NCBI GenBank assembly: GCA_033807775.1
Contig: CM066319.1
Coordinates: 141,906,983 to 141,970,982, forward strand
DNA length: 64,000 nt
Direction: 5' to 3'
From: Saussurea involucrata
Taxonomy: Eukaryota; Streptophyta; Magnoliopsida; Asterales; Asteraceae
The translations under genes were made by a program, and so were the position numbers. This document shows positions 10,985 through 22,616 of the stretch, piece by piece. Numbering within the stretch: position 1 is the first letter of the stretch; the number at the start of each line of letters is the position of its first letter. The notes below the pieces were generated by a model. The model was not told the DNA's origin. It saw only the letters and a list, made by a program, of their open reading frames with translations, and made no database searches.

Positions 10985-12636
10985 ATGTCGACGGAGCCTG
11001 CTAGTCTTATCATGAATCACGTAGACTTAGATGCTTTTAGGAGTTTAGCAAAAATTCCTGCAAATGTAGATTTGCGGTGTCCGGGGATTGTTCGTTCTAA
11101 GGACTGCCCTGAGGGATATCTCGTTTTGTACGAGTATCCTTTTAAGATAGGGTTTCAATGGCCGTTTTCTGGTTTAGCCAAGTCATTCATGCAGGATTTC
11201 GATGTGTCGCCGGGACAATTGATGCCCCAACTTTGGCGAGTTTTGCTGGTCATCGAGCGAGCGTCCGCGAAATGGGAGTCTCCTATGATCATGAATGATT
11301 TCTTGGCGGCGTACCAAGTTAAAAAGGATAAGAACTGGTGTTATAGTCCTTATTCTAAGTTCAAGGGTGACCGTGCCTTAGTTTTGGGAACTGGCGTCAA
11401 TGATCGTGGGTGGAAGTCGAGGTATGTAGTTGTTCTTACCGAATCATTGGATTCCAGCAGCAATTGGATGCGGTCAGACTGGAATAAGACATGTATGCTT
11501 CGTTTGTTTCTGAGTTTTATTTATCTTTATGACTTTTACTTACCATTTTCCTCTTGTCGCCTTCAGAGATTCAGCTTGACGAAGTGAAACCGACTGTGGA
11601 TTCCCAGGCTAAGATCAACAAGTTCTTAAATCTTAGTGTTGATGACCGATCTTTCGTTTCGTGGCAATCGGTGGTTGAGAATGAGGATGAGGACGTGATA
11701 GAAGAAGGAGATGAGGACGTGCAGGAAGAGGCGACTGGTAAGTGTACCATAGTTTTTATTTCATTTCGTTTACTCTATCTGTCTGACGCTTCATGTATTT
11801 CCTGATCAGTGCCGACCGAGAGGAAATCGGTCTCTAGGGCGAGAGGAAAGCAGGTTATGCGTGCCCTTCGGGGTGAAAATGTTTCGACAGCTGGGTCGAG
11901 CGAGAAGAGAACCAAGAGGACAGTCCTGAGGTAACCGTCATCGAGGGTTGATAACTCACCGGGAGTTGTTCTGCCTAAGAAGGCGAGGGCGTCATCTAGC
12001 CGTCCTGGCGTGATGGACGCGACACCAGCAAGTTCTGCGCTTCCGGCGACGGTGACGAAACCGGTGTCTCAAGTGTCGATCCCAATATCTGTTGACAGGG
12101 GCGAGGGATCGTCGGCCGAAGTTATGACGGTCAATTTTACATTGCCGTCTGACTTTATGGCGGATGGTGTCCTAGACGGGACGACGTCGTTTCCTCATCT
12201 GGGGAAGTATTTGCTCCCGTCTTTCGGGGAGTGTTTTCGTGGAGTTCCGGCCGGAGAGATGAGATCTCGAGTTGCCAGTCTGGCGTTCACGGTGAGTGTC
12301 AATCTTTCATGACTTGTGTAATCTTTGTCGAATGTTCTTGAATGCACCTTTTATTTTTCACAGACATTCCAGTCTTCCTTGGCGTTACATGCTGAGACGT
12401 CAAGAGTTGAAGATCTGGTGGCGTCTGCTCTTGAGAGGGAAGCTGCAACGTTGGAGGGAGAGAAGGCGGCTTTAGATAGGGAGTGGTTTGCCTTGGCGCG
12501 TGCTGACGAGCTAGCCATCCAGCTTTTCGATGCTCAGTATGAACTGCAGGAGATTCGTGCGGGAGAAGTGGCAGATGAAGGCCCTCAGGTCGGGACTTCG
12601 AGCAGGGATACGACCGATGTTCCCCCTGTCGTCTAG
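10985..12636 (+). CDS. E1 antisense gene (aORF), probably spliced, 4 exons, one stop
   Basis: The gene runs opposite to E1. Suggested exons: 10985-11492, 11567-11737, 11810-12291 and 12364-12636, with GT/AG borders (GTAAGTG at 11738, GTGAGTG at 12292; acceptors TTCAG, GATCAG, TTCACAG). Exon 1 encodes a domain with YEYPFKIGFQWPF, SPGQLMPQLWR and KNWCYSPYSKFKGDR, resembling the 'putative gypsy type transposon' family (PF04195). Exon 3 is Ser/Thr-rich with TVNFTLPSDFM and FPHLGKYLLPSF. Exon 4 is a charged coiled coil (ALEREAATLEGEKAALDREW). One TAA near 11932 interrupts exon 3. Antisense extra ORFs are known in Tat-lineage elements; their function is unknown. Confidence 0.75.
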
Positions 12637-13432
12637 AATTTTTTTCTTTCCTTGTTGTTTTGCCACTTGACCTATCGAGGGTTGAGTATGTATATGATGG
12701 TTTACTCAACGAATATATCTTTTGCTTTGAATCTTATGCTTTATTCAAATCATATTGATTATGAAGTCGAACATAAAATACATATGAAATCTTGCGACTA
12801 AGGTACTCATTGTAATACGATGACAAGAACGTAAAACTAGTATAAAAACACGCGATTAAAGCATCCATTCAGGGTATGAAAGCTAAGAAACTTTAAGATA
12901 AGTTGTTTTAGGCTTTGCGATTGTACGACGAGATCGTACGATGAATTTGTATCGTATGTCCCTGTGGAGGGACGAGGATAAAATTCTGATCGTTTATGTC
13001 GTTCGACCTTGCGATATTAAAGTCATATAGTAGACTTAATGACTACTGTCGTGCGATTCTGCGATAATCTGTCGTGCGATTCTGCGATAAAACGATGTCG
13101 GGGGTTGGTCTTTGGCTAGCCAACGAACCTCCGATGCTTAAGTCAGTAAACGTTTTGTGAGAAAAAATCGTATGAGAAAGAGTTAGAGAACATACCATTT
13201 CAGACTCTCTCTATTTGCCCCCTGTCATTTATTACCGTATCCTTTTCGGGAGGAAAAGATAGGTTTTAAATGACAGAATGACACGGAGAAATATTGTCCT
13301 GCGGTCGACTATGTTGTCGTGCGACGAGGCACCATAGTAGATTTATCCCTGTGGAAAAGATATTAATTTAGGGATAGAAGAACGAACCTGTCGAGAGCTT
13401 GATCTTGCGACTTCAGTTTATTTTCTCGGCTT
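12637..13432 (-). other. E1 non-coding region between aORF 3' end and gag-protease
   Basis: No gene seen. It holds a near-palindrome at 13107-13129, an acceptor-like TTTATCGCAG next to it (minus strand), a 22/23-bp direct repeat (CTGTCGTGCGATTCTGCGATA) at about 13046-13091, and many CGTGCGAC/GTCGCACG motifs. Confidence 0.6.
13107..13129 (-). other. conserved palindrome, E1 copy (imperfect)
   Basis: GGTCTTTGG-CTAG-CCAACGAACC, an imperfect version of the hairpin at the same place in E0 (48813-48834) and E3 (22810-22831), just downstream of the coding end. Confidence 0.6.
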
Positions 13433-15766
13433 CTAGGTAGACTTATAGCATTCACGAGCGACTTTTGGCTCACTCTTGATCTCCTGGATTCCCCATGGCG
13501 TCGGGAATTTCAACATTTGATGATACGTCGAAGGAATAGCTTTCAAATCATGGATCCATGGTCGACCTAAGATGATGTTATAGGCCGACGCACAGTCAAT
13601 GACGCTGAACTTGGTTTGCTTGTTGACTCCTCCGGCGTAGACGGGCAAGATTATCTCTCCAAAAGTGCTCGTCGCTTCTCCATTGAAACCGACCAAAGTT
13701 GTCGAACGTCGGGTGATTTCTGAACGATAAATTCCCATGGCTTTGATCGTGTTGAGAAAAATGACGTTTGCTGAACTGCCCCCATCTACCAATACTCGAC
13801 GCGTCAAACAGTTACCGACCGTGAGTTGAATGATCAACCCGTCGTGATGCTCTAGGTATGAGTCGCCGAGGTCGACTTGGTTGAACACAATCTTCATGGC
13901 TTCTAGCTCCAAATCTCCTTTGGGTCTGAACGAGCGAGGAATAGGCCGAACATCGGGCGCCTGACTGGCATGACGCTTGGCCGTGGAATACGTCAGACCA
14001 CACACGTCTGAACCACCGGTGATACAATTGACGACCCTCGTATGCTCGGGGGTCGTCGTTCGATGTCCGTTAGTTGAAATAGCGACATCGTCGATGATAT
14101 CTTTGAGATTTCCTTTTGGAAAATGATATGCTTGTTCCTTTTTCAGTGCGATATAGTCGTCTGTCGCATGACCATGATCGGCATGGAAGTCGCACCACTT
14201 TGATTTGTCTTTCTTAGCATCGTTCAGGTCGGACTTCTTTGGCCATCGAATGGTAGCTTGAGCGGTCTTCAGAGATTCGACTAAGTCCTTTGCAGATCCT
14301 TTGAATCCGTAAGAAGATATCTTGGGGTACTGAGTGAACTTGGTCGCAGTCTTGGCCTCTGCTTTCGTCTTGAAACGAACATTTGAAATTTGGCGCGCTG
14401 GCTCTATTCTGGAAACAACCTTTGGCTTGAACTCTGGCTTTCTGACGCCTAACAACTTCTTGTCGTTAGTGTGCTTGCGATGAAAGACGACATCATCCTC
14501 GACCCTCATATATGCCAAGGTTCGAGCTCGGACGTCTTCGAAAGTCTCTGGGGGATACTTGGTCAGATCGATATATAGACCTGAACTATCGTCTAGACCA
14601 CGCTTATAAGCTTCGATCGCAGTTTTGATGTCACAATTGCGGATACTGATCATTTCGGCATTGAATCTATTGAAATAACTTCGAATAGACTCATTGGTCT
14701 TCTGCACGACATAATACAGATCACTAGTCTGCTTTTCCATCTTGCGACCGCTGGCGAATTGCCGGGAGAATTGGTTGACTAATTCGGCGAACGACCCGAT
14801 TGATTTGGGTTTGAGATTGATCAACCACTGGAGAGCTGGACCAGTGAGAGTTTCCCCGAAACTCTTGCACATGCATACTTCCTGGTACATGTGTGGAATC
14901 GATATTGTCCACATGAGCTGCTTATACTACGCGACATGCTCGGTTGGATCGGTCACACCCGAATACTTGGGAGTGAAGGCAGGAATGTTATACTTCTTTG
15001 GGACCTTGACGGTGGAGATCTCGTCGATGAAGGACGATGCCTGATACCCCGAGCGAGGTTCGACGTCCACAGACATGGCTGCCCCAGGCAACTTGGCGAG
15101 CAAGGACAGGACACGCTCATTTTGGTCTTCTAACATCTTCAAACGCTGGGCGACGGGATCGTTAAGATTAGGATTTGCCCCTGTCGAGGGGTTGGTCCCT
15201 GGGCTAGTGCCATTACCATGCGACGAACCATTGGTGTCCCCGTTGAACGGAACAAAATATGGCTGCGACCCATGTTGGAATTGCTGCGGTCCATTCTGAA
15301 ACGACTGTGGTCCATGCTGAAATGGCTGCGATCTCTGCTGGAAAGATTGCGATCCTTGCTGGAAAGGTTGCGGACCACTTTGGAACGGCTGGGAAAACGG
15401 CTGGGATCCATTCTAAAATGGCTGGGCGCCACCTTGCTATGGTTGGGATCCATTGTTCAAGGGTGGTGGTCGGATGTGCTGAGGGGGAATCTGCCCAGAC
15501 TGGGGATTCGGAATGAACGGACCTGGCTGCTGATTCTGCATGAATGGACCTGGATGCTGATTCTGCGCGGGCGGGGCTGGTTCCGGACATGGATTCTGGA
15601 TGAATGGTCTAGGACCATTCTGGGATCCAAAAGGATTCCTTAGCCGCGCGATCTCTTCAGCTGCTTTGTGATTCTGCTCTGCCATTGCATTGAGTTGATT
15701 CCTGGCAACCTCGAGCTCCTGATACATCTGAGCGACGGCTTGCTGCGGATTTCCAGGGGCTGTCAT
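13433..15766 (-). pseudogene. gag: E1 gag-protease polyprotein, one frame with three amber codons
   Basis: A single frame of 778 codons from ATG at 15766 to a stop at 13433, broken only by three TAG codons (15437-15439, 15413-15415, 14927-14929), each where relatives have CAG. Domains: short coiled-coil N-terminus (MTAPGNPQQ, MYQELEVARNQL), a Gln/Pro-rich region of about nine NGSQPFQ-like heptads, the gag core (TLTGPALQWLINLKP, FAELVNQFSRQF), a zinc-knuckle-like CDFHADHGHATDD in which the expected final Cys is Tyr, and a retropepsin-type protease (VLVDGGSSANVIF, IILGRPWIHD). Gag forms the capsid and packages element RNA. No RT follows. Confidence 0.9.
15262..15460 (-). repeat. degenerate 21-bp repeats in E1 gag
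   Basis: About nine imperfect copies encoding NGSQPFQ-like heptapeptides. E2 has about four cleaner copies and E3 five. Confidence 0.75.
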
Positions 15767-15846
15767 TTTCCTGTAACATAAAATAGAAGAAACTCCAAGA
15801 AACTGTTAGTAGAATGCACGTTCGTCGAGGATTTTCTCTAGATGTA

Positions 15847-15864
15847 GTCCCACGGATGGCGCCA
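15847..15864 (-). promoter_or_regulatory. E1 primer-binding site
   Basis: Minus strand TGGCGCCATCCGTGGGAC, three bases inside the 5' LTR end. This is where a tRNA 3' end would pair to start reverse transcription. The tRNA identity cannot be fixed here. Confidence 0.8.
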
Positions 15865-15867
15865 AAC

Positions 15868-16813
15868 TGTTAATGCCAAAAATCGCACCAAAGGGACAAC
15901 TTAAGATCGATGTGGACTTAATCAACTAAAGAAAGGATCTTTCGACGAGACGTGCGACGAGGGAAAACATAAACGAGACAAGGGATTTGATGATGCAGGA
16001 AAAACCTCAATCGAGGAAAAAACCTACGGACGACAGGAGGTGTCGTCGCTGCACTATGGTCGCCAATCAGGGGCGATGTCCTTGGTACTGGTGTCGATCG
16101 TACGATGATTACAATACAAATGAAGGAAATACTTCGAAATGTAAAGTATAAGTGTTTAAATGTAAAAACAGGTGTTTGTCGTGTGTGAATACAAAGTGTG
16201 AACTTCTGGTCGAAGGCTGTTGTCGTGCGTCGAGAGCGATATTTGAGCTTTCCTTCGAGTGTTCTTGAGTTCGCTGTAGGGTTCTGGCTTTCAGTACTTG
16301 ATCTCCAGAGTTTGAATGTTCTTTGCTATGAGTTTGGATGATTTTCTCTGCCGTTTGGTGATGTTCGCTGGTGTATATTAGATGTTAACTGATGTCCCTT
16401 GAAATGAGGCTTTAGCTTGACTTTTATAGTCTTCGTGCCATTTATTAGCTCCATTAATGATTTGATCAACGGCTACAACGGCTGGAAACGGTCGCCGGAG
16501 TGAGTATCCATAATGCTCTTCGTCCGTTACGGCTTCTTGCTATTAATGGCTTTGACTCCTGCATTATATACTTAACAAACGTAACAGTCCAGGTTAACGT
16601 TAGCTTTGGTCGAAGGTGCAATGATCTTACGCGATGGTCGTACGGGACGGGCGATGCGAGCGTCATGGGAGACGTACGACTTACCTTTTACGGGAGACAA
16701 CGGATGTTTTCTGGGTTCTTGTCGAGACCTTATCTTAATACAAGATTTAGTTCATAATCGTGCGTCTTACCTGTTCTGGTCGTGGTCGTACGACATGATT
16801 TTTTGCCCAAACA
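15868..16813 (-). repeat. E1 5' LTR (946 bp)
   Basis: Partner of 9574-10519, ending GCCCAAACA next to the target duplication CGTAT. The minus strand holds GAAGACTATAAA, a likely TATA box, near 16424-16435. Confidence 0.95.
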
Positions 16814-16818
16814 CGTAT

Positions 16819-17636
16819 TATGAACTATATCTTGGATTAAGATAAGTTACCGCCAAAGACCCTTAAAACCTCCGTCATCTCTCATAAAAGGTAGGTCGAA
16901 AGCTCTTCACGATGCTCGACCATAATGTCGCCTATTTCGCACGACCGTCGTACATCACCATACGACCTCGACCAACTAACGCGTGATATTACTATTACGT
17001 TTCTTTGATGTTTAATGCAGGAGTCAACATCATTAATGGACAACGGCTACAACCGACAGAATCAATTCCAGCATTGAAGACGATGACCATTACAACAATC
17101 ATCAAAGATCTTAATGATTCAATTAAAGTGTCCGAAGACTATAAATTCCAAGCTCAATTCTCAGTTCAGGGGACAAAACGAAACACAACAAACAACATAG
17201 AGAAAGATAACAAGAGCATCGAACAACATACGCAAATACTCGAACTCTGAAGAACATTCATTCGAAGCAAAGGAATTACCCTCAGAAGATCGCTCTCGAC
17301 GCACGATAACCACACACGACGCATACTGTTTTATATTCAAAACACTTGTAACTTTACATTTCGAAGTCTTTCCTTCATTTGTATTGTATTCTCTGTACGA
17401 TCGACACCTGGAACACCAAGGACATCACCCCTGATTAGCGACCATAGTGCAGCGACGACTTCCATAGTCGTCCGCAGGTTTTTTCCTCGTTGAGGTTTTT
17501 CCTGCGTCATCAAATTCTCTGTCTCATTTACGTTTTTGTCTTTGTCGCACGTCTTTGTCGAACGATTCCTTTCTTTAGTTGTTAAAGTCCACATCGACCT
17601 TAAGTTGTCCCTTTGGTGCAATTTTTAGCTTTAACA
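16819..17636 (+). repeat. E2 5' LTR, remaining 818 bp
   Basis: Continues from 9573 across the E1 insertion with TATGAACTATATCTTGG and ends TTTAACA. A TATA box (GACTATAAATTCC) lies near 17138-17150. A conserved TTTAATGCAG/GAGTCAAC lies near 17010-17028. Confidence 0.93.
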
Positions 17637-17639
17637 GTT

Positions 17640-17658
17640 TGGCGCCATCCGTGGGACC
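17640..17658 (+). promoter_or_regulatory. E2 primer-binding site
   Basis: TGGCGCCATCCGTGGGACC, three bases after the 5' LTR end. Same type as in E0, E1 and E3. Confidence 0.82.
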
Positions 17659-17737
17659 TCATCTAGAGAAAATCTTCGACAAACGTGCGTCTTACTAACA
17701 GTTTCTTGGAGTTTTCTTTGTTCTCTATTTGAGGAAA

Positions 17738-19383
17738 ATGGCAGCCCCTGGAAATCAGCAGCATGTCATTGCCCAGATGTACCAGGAGCTTGAAGTTGCT
17801 CGAAATAAAATCAACGCCATGGCAGAGCAGAGTCGTAGAGCAGCTGAGGAAATCGCACGGTTAAGGAATCCCTCTGGACCTCAGAATGGTCCTAGGCCAT
17901 TCGTTCAGAATCCAGGCCAAGGATCATTCGATCAGAATGCCCCTCGACCATTCGTGCATAACCCAGGTCCAGGATCATCTCCGTTCGCTTAGAACCAACA
18001 TCCAGGTCCGTTCATGCAGAACCAGCAGTCGGGACCGTTCAATCCAAATCCCCCATTCGAGACGGTTCCTCCTCAGCACATAAGGCCACCACCCATGCAG
18101 AACGGGTCGCAGCCATTTCAGAATGGATCGCAACCGTTTCAGAATGGGTCGCAGTCGTTTCAGAATGGGTCGCATCCGTATTTTGTTCCTTTCAACGGAG
18201 ATGCCAATGGCTCGTCGCATGGAAATGGTACCAGTTCAGGAGTCAATCCGCAAGCTCGACCCCAATGACCCCGTCGCCCAGCGATTGAAAATGCTAGAAG
18301 ATCAGAACGAGCGCGTCCTATCTTTGCTCGCCAAGCTACCTGGGGCAGCCATGCCCGTTGATGTCGATCCTCGATCAGGATTTCAGACGTCGCCTTTTAT
18401 CGATGAGATCGCGACCGTCAAGGTCCCGAAGAAGTATAACGTCCCCGCCTTCACGCCCAAGTAATCGGGAGTGACCGATCCAACAGAGCACGTCGCCCAG
18501 TATAAGCAGCTCATGTGGACAATCTCAATCTCACACATGTATCAGGAGGTCTGTATGTGCAAAAGCTTCGGTGCGACTCTCACCGGTCCTTCTCTCCAAT
18601 GGTTGATCAATCTCAAACCCAAGTCCATCGGGTCGTTCGCTGAATTGGTCAACCAATTCTCCCAGCAATTCGCCAGCAGTTGCAAGATGGAGAAGCAGAC
18701 CAGTGACCTGTATTACGTCGTGCAGAAGACCAGTGAGTCTATCCGCAGTTATTTCAATCGATTCAATGCGGAGATGATCATCATTCGCAATTGTGACGTC
18801 AAGACTGCAATTGAAGCTTATAAGCGTGGTCTGGACGACAACTCAGGTTTATACACTGACCTGACCAAGTATCCTCCAGAGAATTTCGAAGACGTCAGAG
18901 CTCGAACCCTAGTGTATATGAGGGTAGAGGACGACGCTGCCTTTCGTCGCAAGCATACCGACGACAAAAGGTCGTTAGGTATGAAAAAGCCCGAGTTCAA
19001 GAGAAAAGCAATTTCCAAAATAGAGCACGCGCGCCAGATCTCGAACGTCCGATTCAAGACGAAAGCAGAGGCTAAGACCGCGACCAAGTTTTCTCAGTAT
19101 CCCAAGATATCTTCTTATCGATTCAAAGGGTCCACTAAAGATTTGGTCGAAGCTCTGAAGACCGCCCAGGCGACTATTCGATGGCCAAAGAAGTCCGATC
19201 AGGACGACGCTAAGAAAGATAAATCTAAATGGTGCGACTTTCAAGTCGACCATGGACATGCGACAGACGATTGCATAGCTCTCAAAAAAGAGTTAGCATA
19301 TCACGTCCCGAAGGGCAATCTAAAAGATGTCATCGATGACGTCATTACTCCCGCTAACGATCATCAAAAGTGGTCAATTGCAT
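17738..19383 (+). pseudogene. gag: E2 gag, broken by stops, frameshifts and the E3 insertion
   Basis: Starts ATG GCA GCC CCT GGA 99 bp after the LTR. The first frame ends at an amber codon at 17990-17992 where a Gln is expected. Reading resumes in other frames (18014-18268 with the NGSQPFQ heptads; 18123-18464), then 18471-19383 gives the gag core (TLTGPSLQWLINLKP, FAELVNQFSQQF) and knuckle CDFQVDHGHATDDC, where one zinc His is Gln. Frameshifts lie near 18255 and 18465. E3 inserted at 19384 (TGCAT duplicated). The coding thread reappears at 26338-26370 (CITSGFDVYGLT) and then stops, so the protease is essentially gone. Confidence 0.88.
18098..18178 (+). repeat. 21-bp gag repeats, four copies (E2)
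   Basis: Unit CAGAATGGGTCGCAGCCGTTT with slight variation, encoding QNGSQPF heptapeptides. Confidence 0.85.
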
Positions 19384-20249
19384 TGTTTGGGCAAAATTTC
19401 ACCAGTCTCGACCACGACCAGAAAAGGTAAGATACGTGTTATGAGCTATATCTTGTGTTAAGATAAGGCCCCGACAAAGACCCAAAAAACCTCCGTCGTC
19501 CCTCCTAAAAGGTAAGTCGAGAGTTCCTCACGACACTCGACCTCGACGTCGCCTGTTCCGCACGACCGTCGCACAAAACCGTACGACCTTGAATATCTCG
19601 ATATACGACTGTTACGTTTGTTCAATGATTAATGAAGGAGTCAAAGTCATTAATGGGCAACGGTCATAACCGACGAAGAGCAATTATGAAGAGTTACAAC
19701 TGGCGACCGTTATGGCTGTTATCAAAGCAATCAATGAGCTAATCAAAGCACCCGAAGGTTATATAAGATCAAGTTAAACCTCAGGACCGAAGACCGAACA
19801 TCGAACAAGAGAAGCAAACGCAAACAATCGAAGAATATTCATTCGAAGCAAAGAGATCATTCATAGAAGATCGCTCCCGACGCACGACTTTCACTCTCGA
19901 CCAACAATTTACACAATGTTTTCACACACGACGCACAATGTTTTTACATTTCAAACACTTGTACTTTACATTTCGAAGTCTTTCCCTTCATTTGTATTGT
20001 AATCTCTGTACGATCGACACCCGGAACACCAAGGACATCGCCCCTGATTGGCGACCATAGCGCAGCGACGACATCCACTGTCGTCTGCAGGTTTTTTCCT
20101 CGTTGAGGTTTTTTCTGCGTCATCAAATCCTCTGTCTCATTTACATTTTTGTCTTTGTCGCACGTCTTTGTCGAACGATTCATTTCTTTAGTTGTTAAAG
20201 TCCACATCGACCTTAAGTTGTCCCTTTGGTGTGATTTTTGGCATTAACA
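19384..20249 (+). repeat. E3 5' LTR (866 bp)
   Basis: TGTTTGGGCAAAATTTCACC...TTTGGCATTAACA. A likely TATA box (GTTATATAAG) lies near 19758-19767. Confidence 0.95.
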
Positions 20250-20252
20250 GTT

Positions 20253-20271
20253 TGGCGCCATCCATGGGACC
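20253..20271 (+). promoter_or_regulatory. E3 primer-binding site
   Basis: TGGCGCCATCCATGGGACC, one base different from E1/E2 (G to A). Confidence 0.8.
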
Positions 20272-20350
20272 TCATCTAGAGAAAATCTTCGACAAACGTG
20301 CGTTTTACTAACGGTTTCTTGGAGTTTTCTTTGTTCTCTGTTTCAGGAAA

Positions 20351-22616
20351 ATGGCAGCCCCTGGAAATCAGCATCATGTCATTGCCCAGATGTATCAGGA
20401 GCTTGAAGTCGCTCGAAATCAAATCAACGCCATGGCGGAGCAAAGCCGTAGAGCAGCTGAGGAGATCGCACGACTAAGGAATCCCTCTACACCTCAGAAT
20501 GGTCCTAGGCCATTCGTTTAGAATCCAGGCCAAGGTTCATTCGGTCAGAATGGTCTTAGGCCATTCGCGCATAATCCAGGTCCAGGATCAGGTCCGTTCG
20601 CTCAGAATCAGCATCTAGGTCCGTTCATGCACAACCAACAGCCGGGACCGTTCAATCCAAATCCCCAGTTCGGGACGGTTCCTCCTCAGCATATATGGCC
20701 ACTACCCATGCAGAATGGATCACAACCGTTTCAGAATGGGTCGCAGCCGTTTCAGAATGGGTCGCAGCCGTTTCAGAATGGGTCGCAGCCGTTTCAGAAT
20801 GGGTCGCAGCCTTATTTTGTTCCTTTCAACAGAGACGCCAATGGCTCGTCACATGGCAATGGCACCAGTTCAGGAATCAATCCGCAAGCAGGGGCAAATC
20901 TCGATCCCAATAACCCCGTCGCCCAGCGATTGAAAATGCTAGAAGATCAGAACGAGCGCGTCCTATCTTTGCTCGCCAAGCTACCTAGGGAAGCCGTGCC
21001 CGTTAATGACGAACCTCGATCAGGATTTCAGGTGTCACCCTTCATCGATGAGATCGCGACTATCGAGGTCCCGAAGAAATACAACGTCACCGCCTTCACG
21101 CTCAAGTATTCGGGAGTGACCGATCCAACAGAGCAAGTCGCGCAGTATAAGTAGCTCATGTGGACGATCTCGATCCCACACATGTATCAGGAGGTCTGTA
21201 TGTGCAAAAGATTCGGTGCGACTCTCACCGGTCCTGCTCTCCAATGGTTGATCAATCTCAAACCCAAGTCCATCGGGTCGTGCGCTGAATTGGTCAACCA
21301 ATTATCCCAGCAATTCGCCAGCAGTCGCAAGATGGAGAAGCAGACCAGTGACCTATATTACGTCGTACAATGCGGAGATGATCAGCATTCACAATTGTGA
21401 CGTCAAGACTGCAATTGAAGCTTATAAGCGTGGTCTGGACGATAATTCAGGTTTATACACTGACCTGACCAAGTATCCTTCGGAGAATTTTGAAGACGTC
21501 CGAGCTCGAACCCTAGCGTACATGAGAGTAGAGGACGACGTTGCCTTTCGTCGCAAGCATACCGACGACAAAAGGTCGTTTGGTGTGAAAAAGCCCAAGT
21601 TCAAGACGAAAGCAATTTCCAAAATAGAGCCCGCGCGCCAGATCTCGAACGTCCGATTCAAGACGAAAGCAGAGGCTAAGACCGCGACCAAGTTTTCTCA
21701 GTACCCCAAGATATCCTCTTATGGATTCAAAGGATCCACTAAAGATTTGGTCGAAGTTCTGAAAACCGCCCAGGCGACTATTCGATGGCCAAAGAAGTCC
21801 GATCAGGACGACGCTAAGAAAGACAAATTTAAATTGTGTGACTTTCATGTCGACCATGGTCATGTGACGGGTGATTGCATAGCTCTCAAAAAGGAGTTGG
21901 CGTATCACGTCCCGAAGGGAAATTTAAAAGACATCATCAACGACGTCGTTACCCCAGCTAACGACGTTCGACCGCCAACCCCCGAGCATGCGAAAGTCGT
22001 CAATTGTATCACTGGTGGTTCCGACGTATGTGGTCTGACGTATTCCGCAGCCAAACGTCACGCCAGTCAAGCGCCTGGCGATCGGCCTATCCCGCGTTCA
22101 TCAAGGCCTAAAGGAGATTTGGAGTTGGAAGCTATGAAGATCGTATTCGACCAAGACGACCTCGGCGACTCATATCAGAAACATCATGATGGGTTGATCA
22201 TTCAACTCACCGTTGGTAATTGTTTAACTCGACGAGTCTTGGTCGATGGGGGCGGTTCAACGAACGTCATTTTCTTTGACACCATCAAGGCCATAGGAAT
22301 CGATCGTTCGGAAATCACCCGACGTTCGACAACTTTGGTCGGTTTCAATGGAGAAGCGACGAGCACCTATGGAGATATCATCTTGCCAGTCTACGCCGGA
22401 GGAATCAACAAGCAGACCAAGTTCAGCGTCATCGACTGTGCGTCAGCCTATAACATCATCTTAGGCCGACCATGGATCCATGAGATGAAGGCCGTTCCCT
22501 CGACGTATCATCAGACCCTGAAGTTCCCCACGCCATGGGGAATCCAAGAAATAAAAAGTGAGCCGAAAGTCGCTCGTGATTGCTATAAAACCACTCTGAA
22601 GCCGCGAAAATAGACC
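20351..22616 (+). pseudogene. gag: E3 gag-protease polyprotein, broken
   Basis: Starts MAAPGNQHH at 20351. Amber codons occur near 20518 and at 21152-21154, both at expected CAG codons. A deletion of about 41 bp near 21366, relative to E2, shifts the frame inside the gag core. From 21348 to 22613 the frame is open: AEMISIHNCDVKTAIEAYKRG, knuckle CDFHVDHGHVTGDC, VLVDGGGSTNVIF (retropepsin site; DGGSS in E1 is DGGGS here) and IILGRPWIHEMK, ending TLKPRK at a TAG. Five 21-bp units encode the NGSQPFQ heptads. The stop falls at the same place as in E1, so gag-protease normally terminates here in this family. Confidence 0.9.
20711..20811 (+). repeat. 21-bp gag repeats, five copies (E3)
   Basis: Almost perfect units CAGAATGGGTCGCAGCCGTTT in the Gln/Pro-rich part of gag. 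Confidence 0.9.

Larger units (their letters stand above)
9574..16813 (-). mobile_element. E1: gag-protease gypsy element, complete structure, 7.24 kb
   Basis: Flanked by the duplication CGTAT (9569-9573 and 16814-16818). Two 946-bp LTRs (9574-10519 and 15868-16813) align without gaps and differ at about 28 positions (3%) by my hand count. Minus-strand order: 5' LTR, primer site, gag-protease frame (15766 down to 13433), a non-coding stretch with a palindrome, the antisense aORF (10985-12636), polypurine tract and 3' LTR. RT, RNase H and integrase are missing. Structurally it fits the class of non-autonomous elements with terminal repeats and gag only, here also with protease and aORF. Confidence 0.95.

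Noticed and set aside
10985..12636. aORF as a captured host gene
   Set aside because: Homologous copies sit at the same place in five related elements, so it is an element gene; a host origin long ago cannot be judged here.
15218..15643. Plus-strand frames of 74-141 codons opposite E1 gag, and similar Arg/Met-rich or Trp-rich frames at 18123, 20695 and 20715
   Set aside because: Shadows of the 21-bp gag repeats in other frames; the gag frame matches relatives, these do not.
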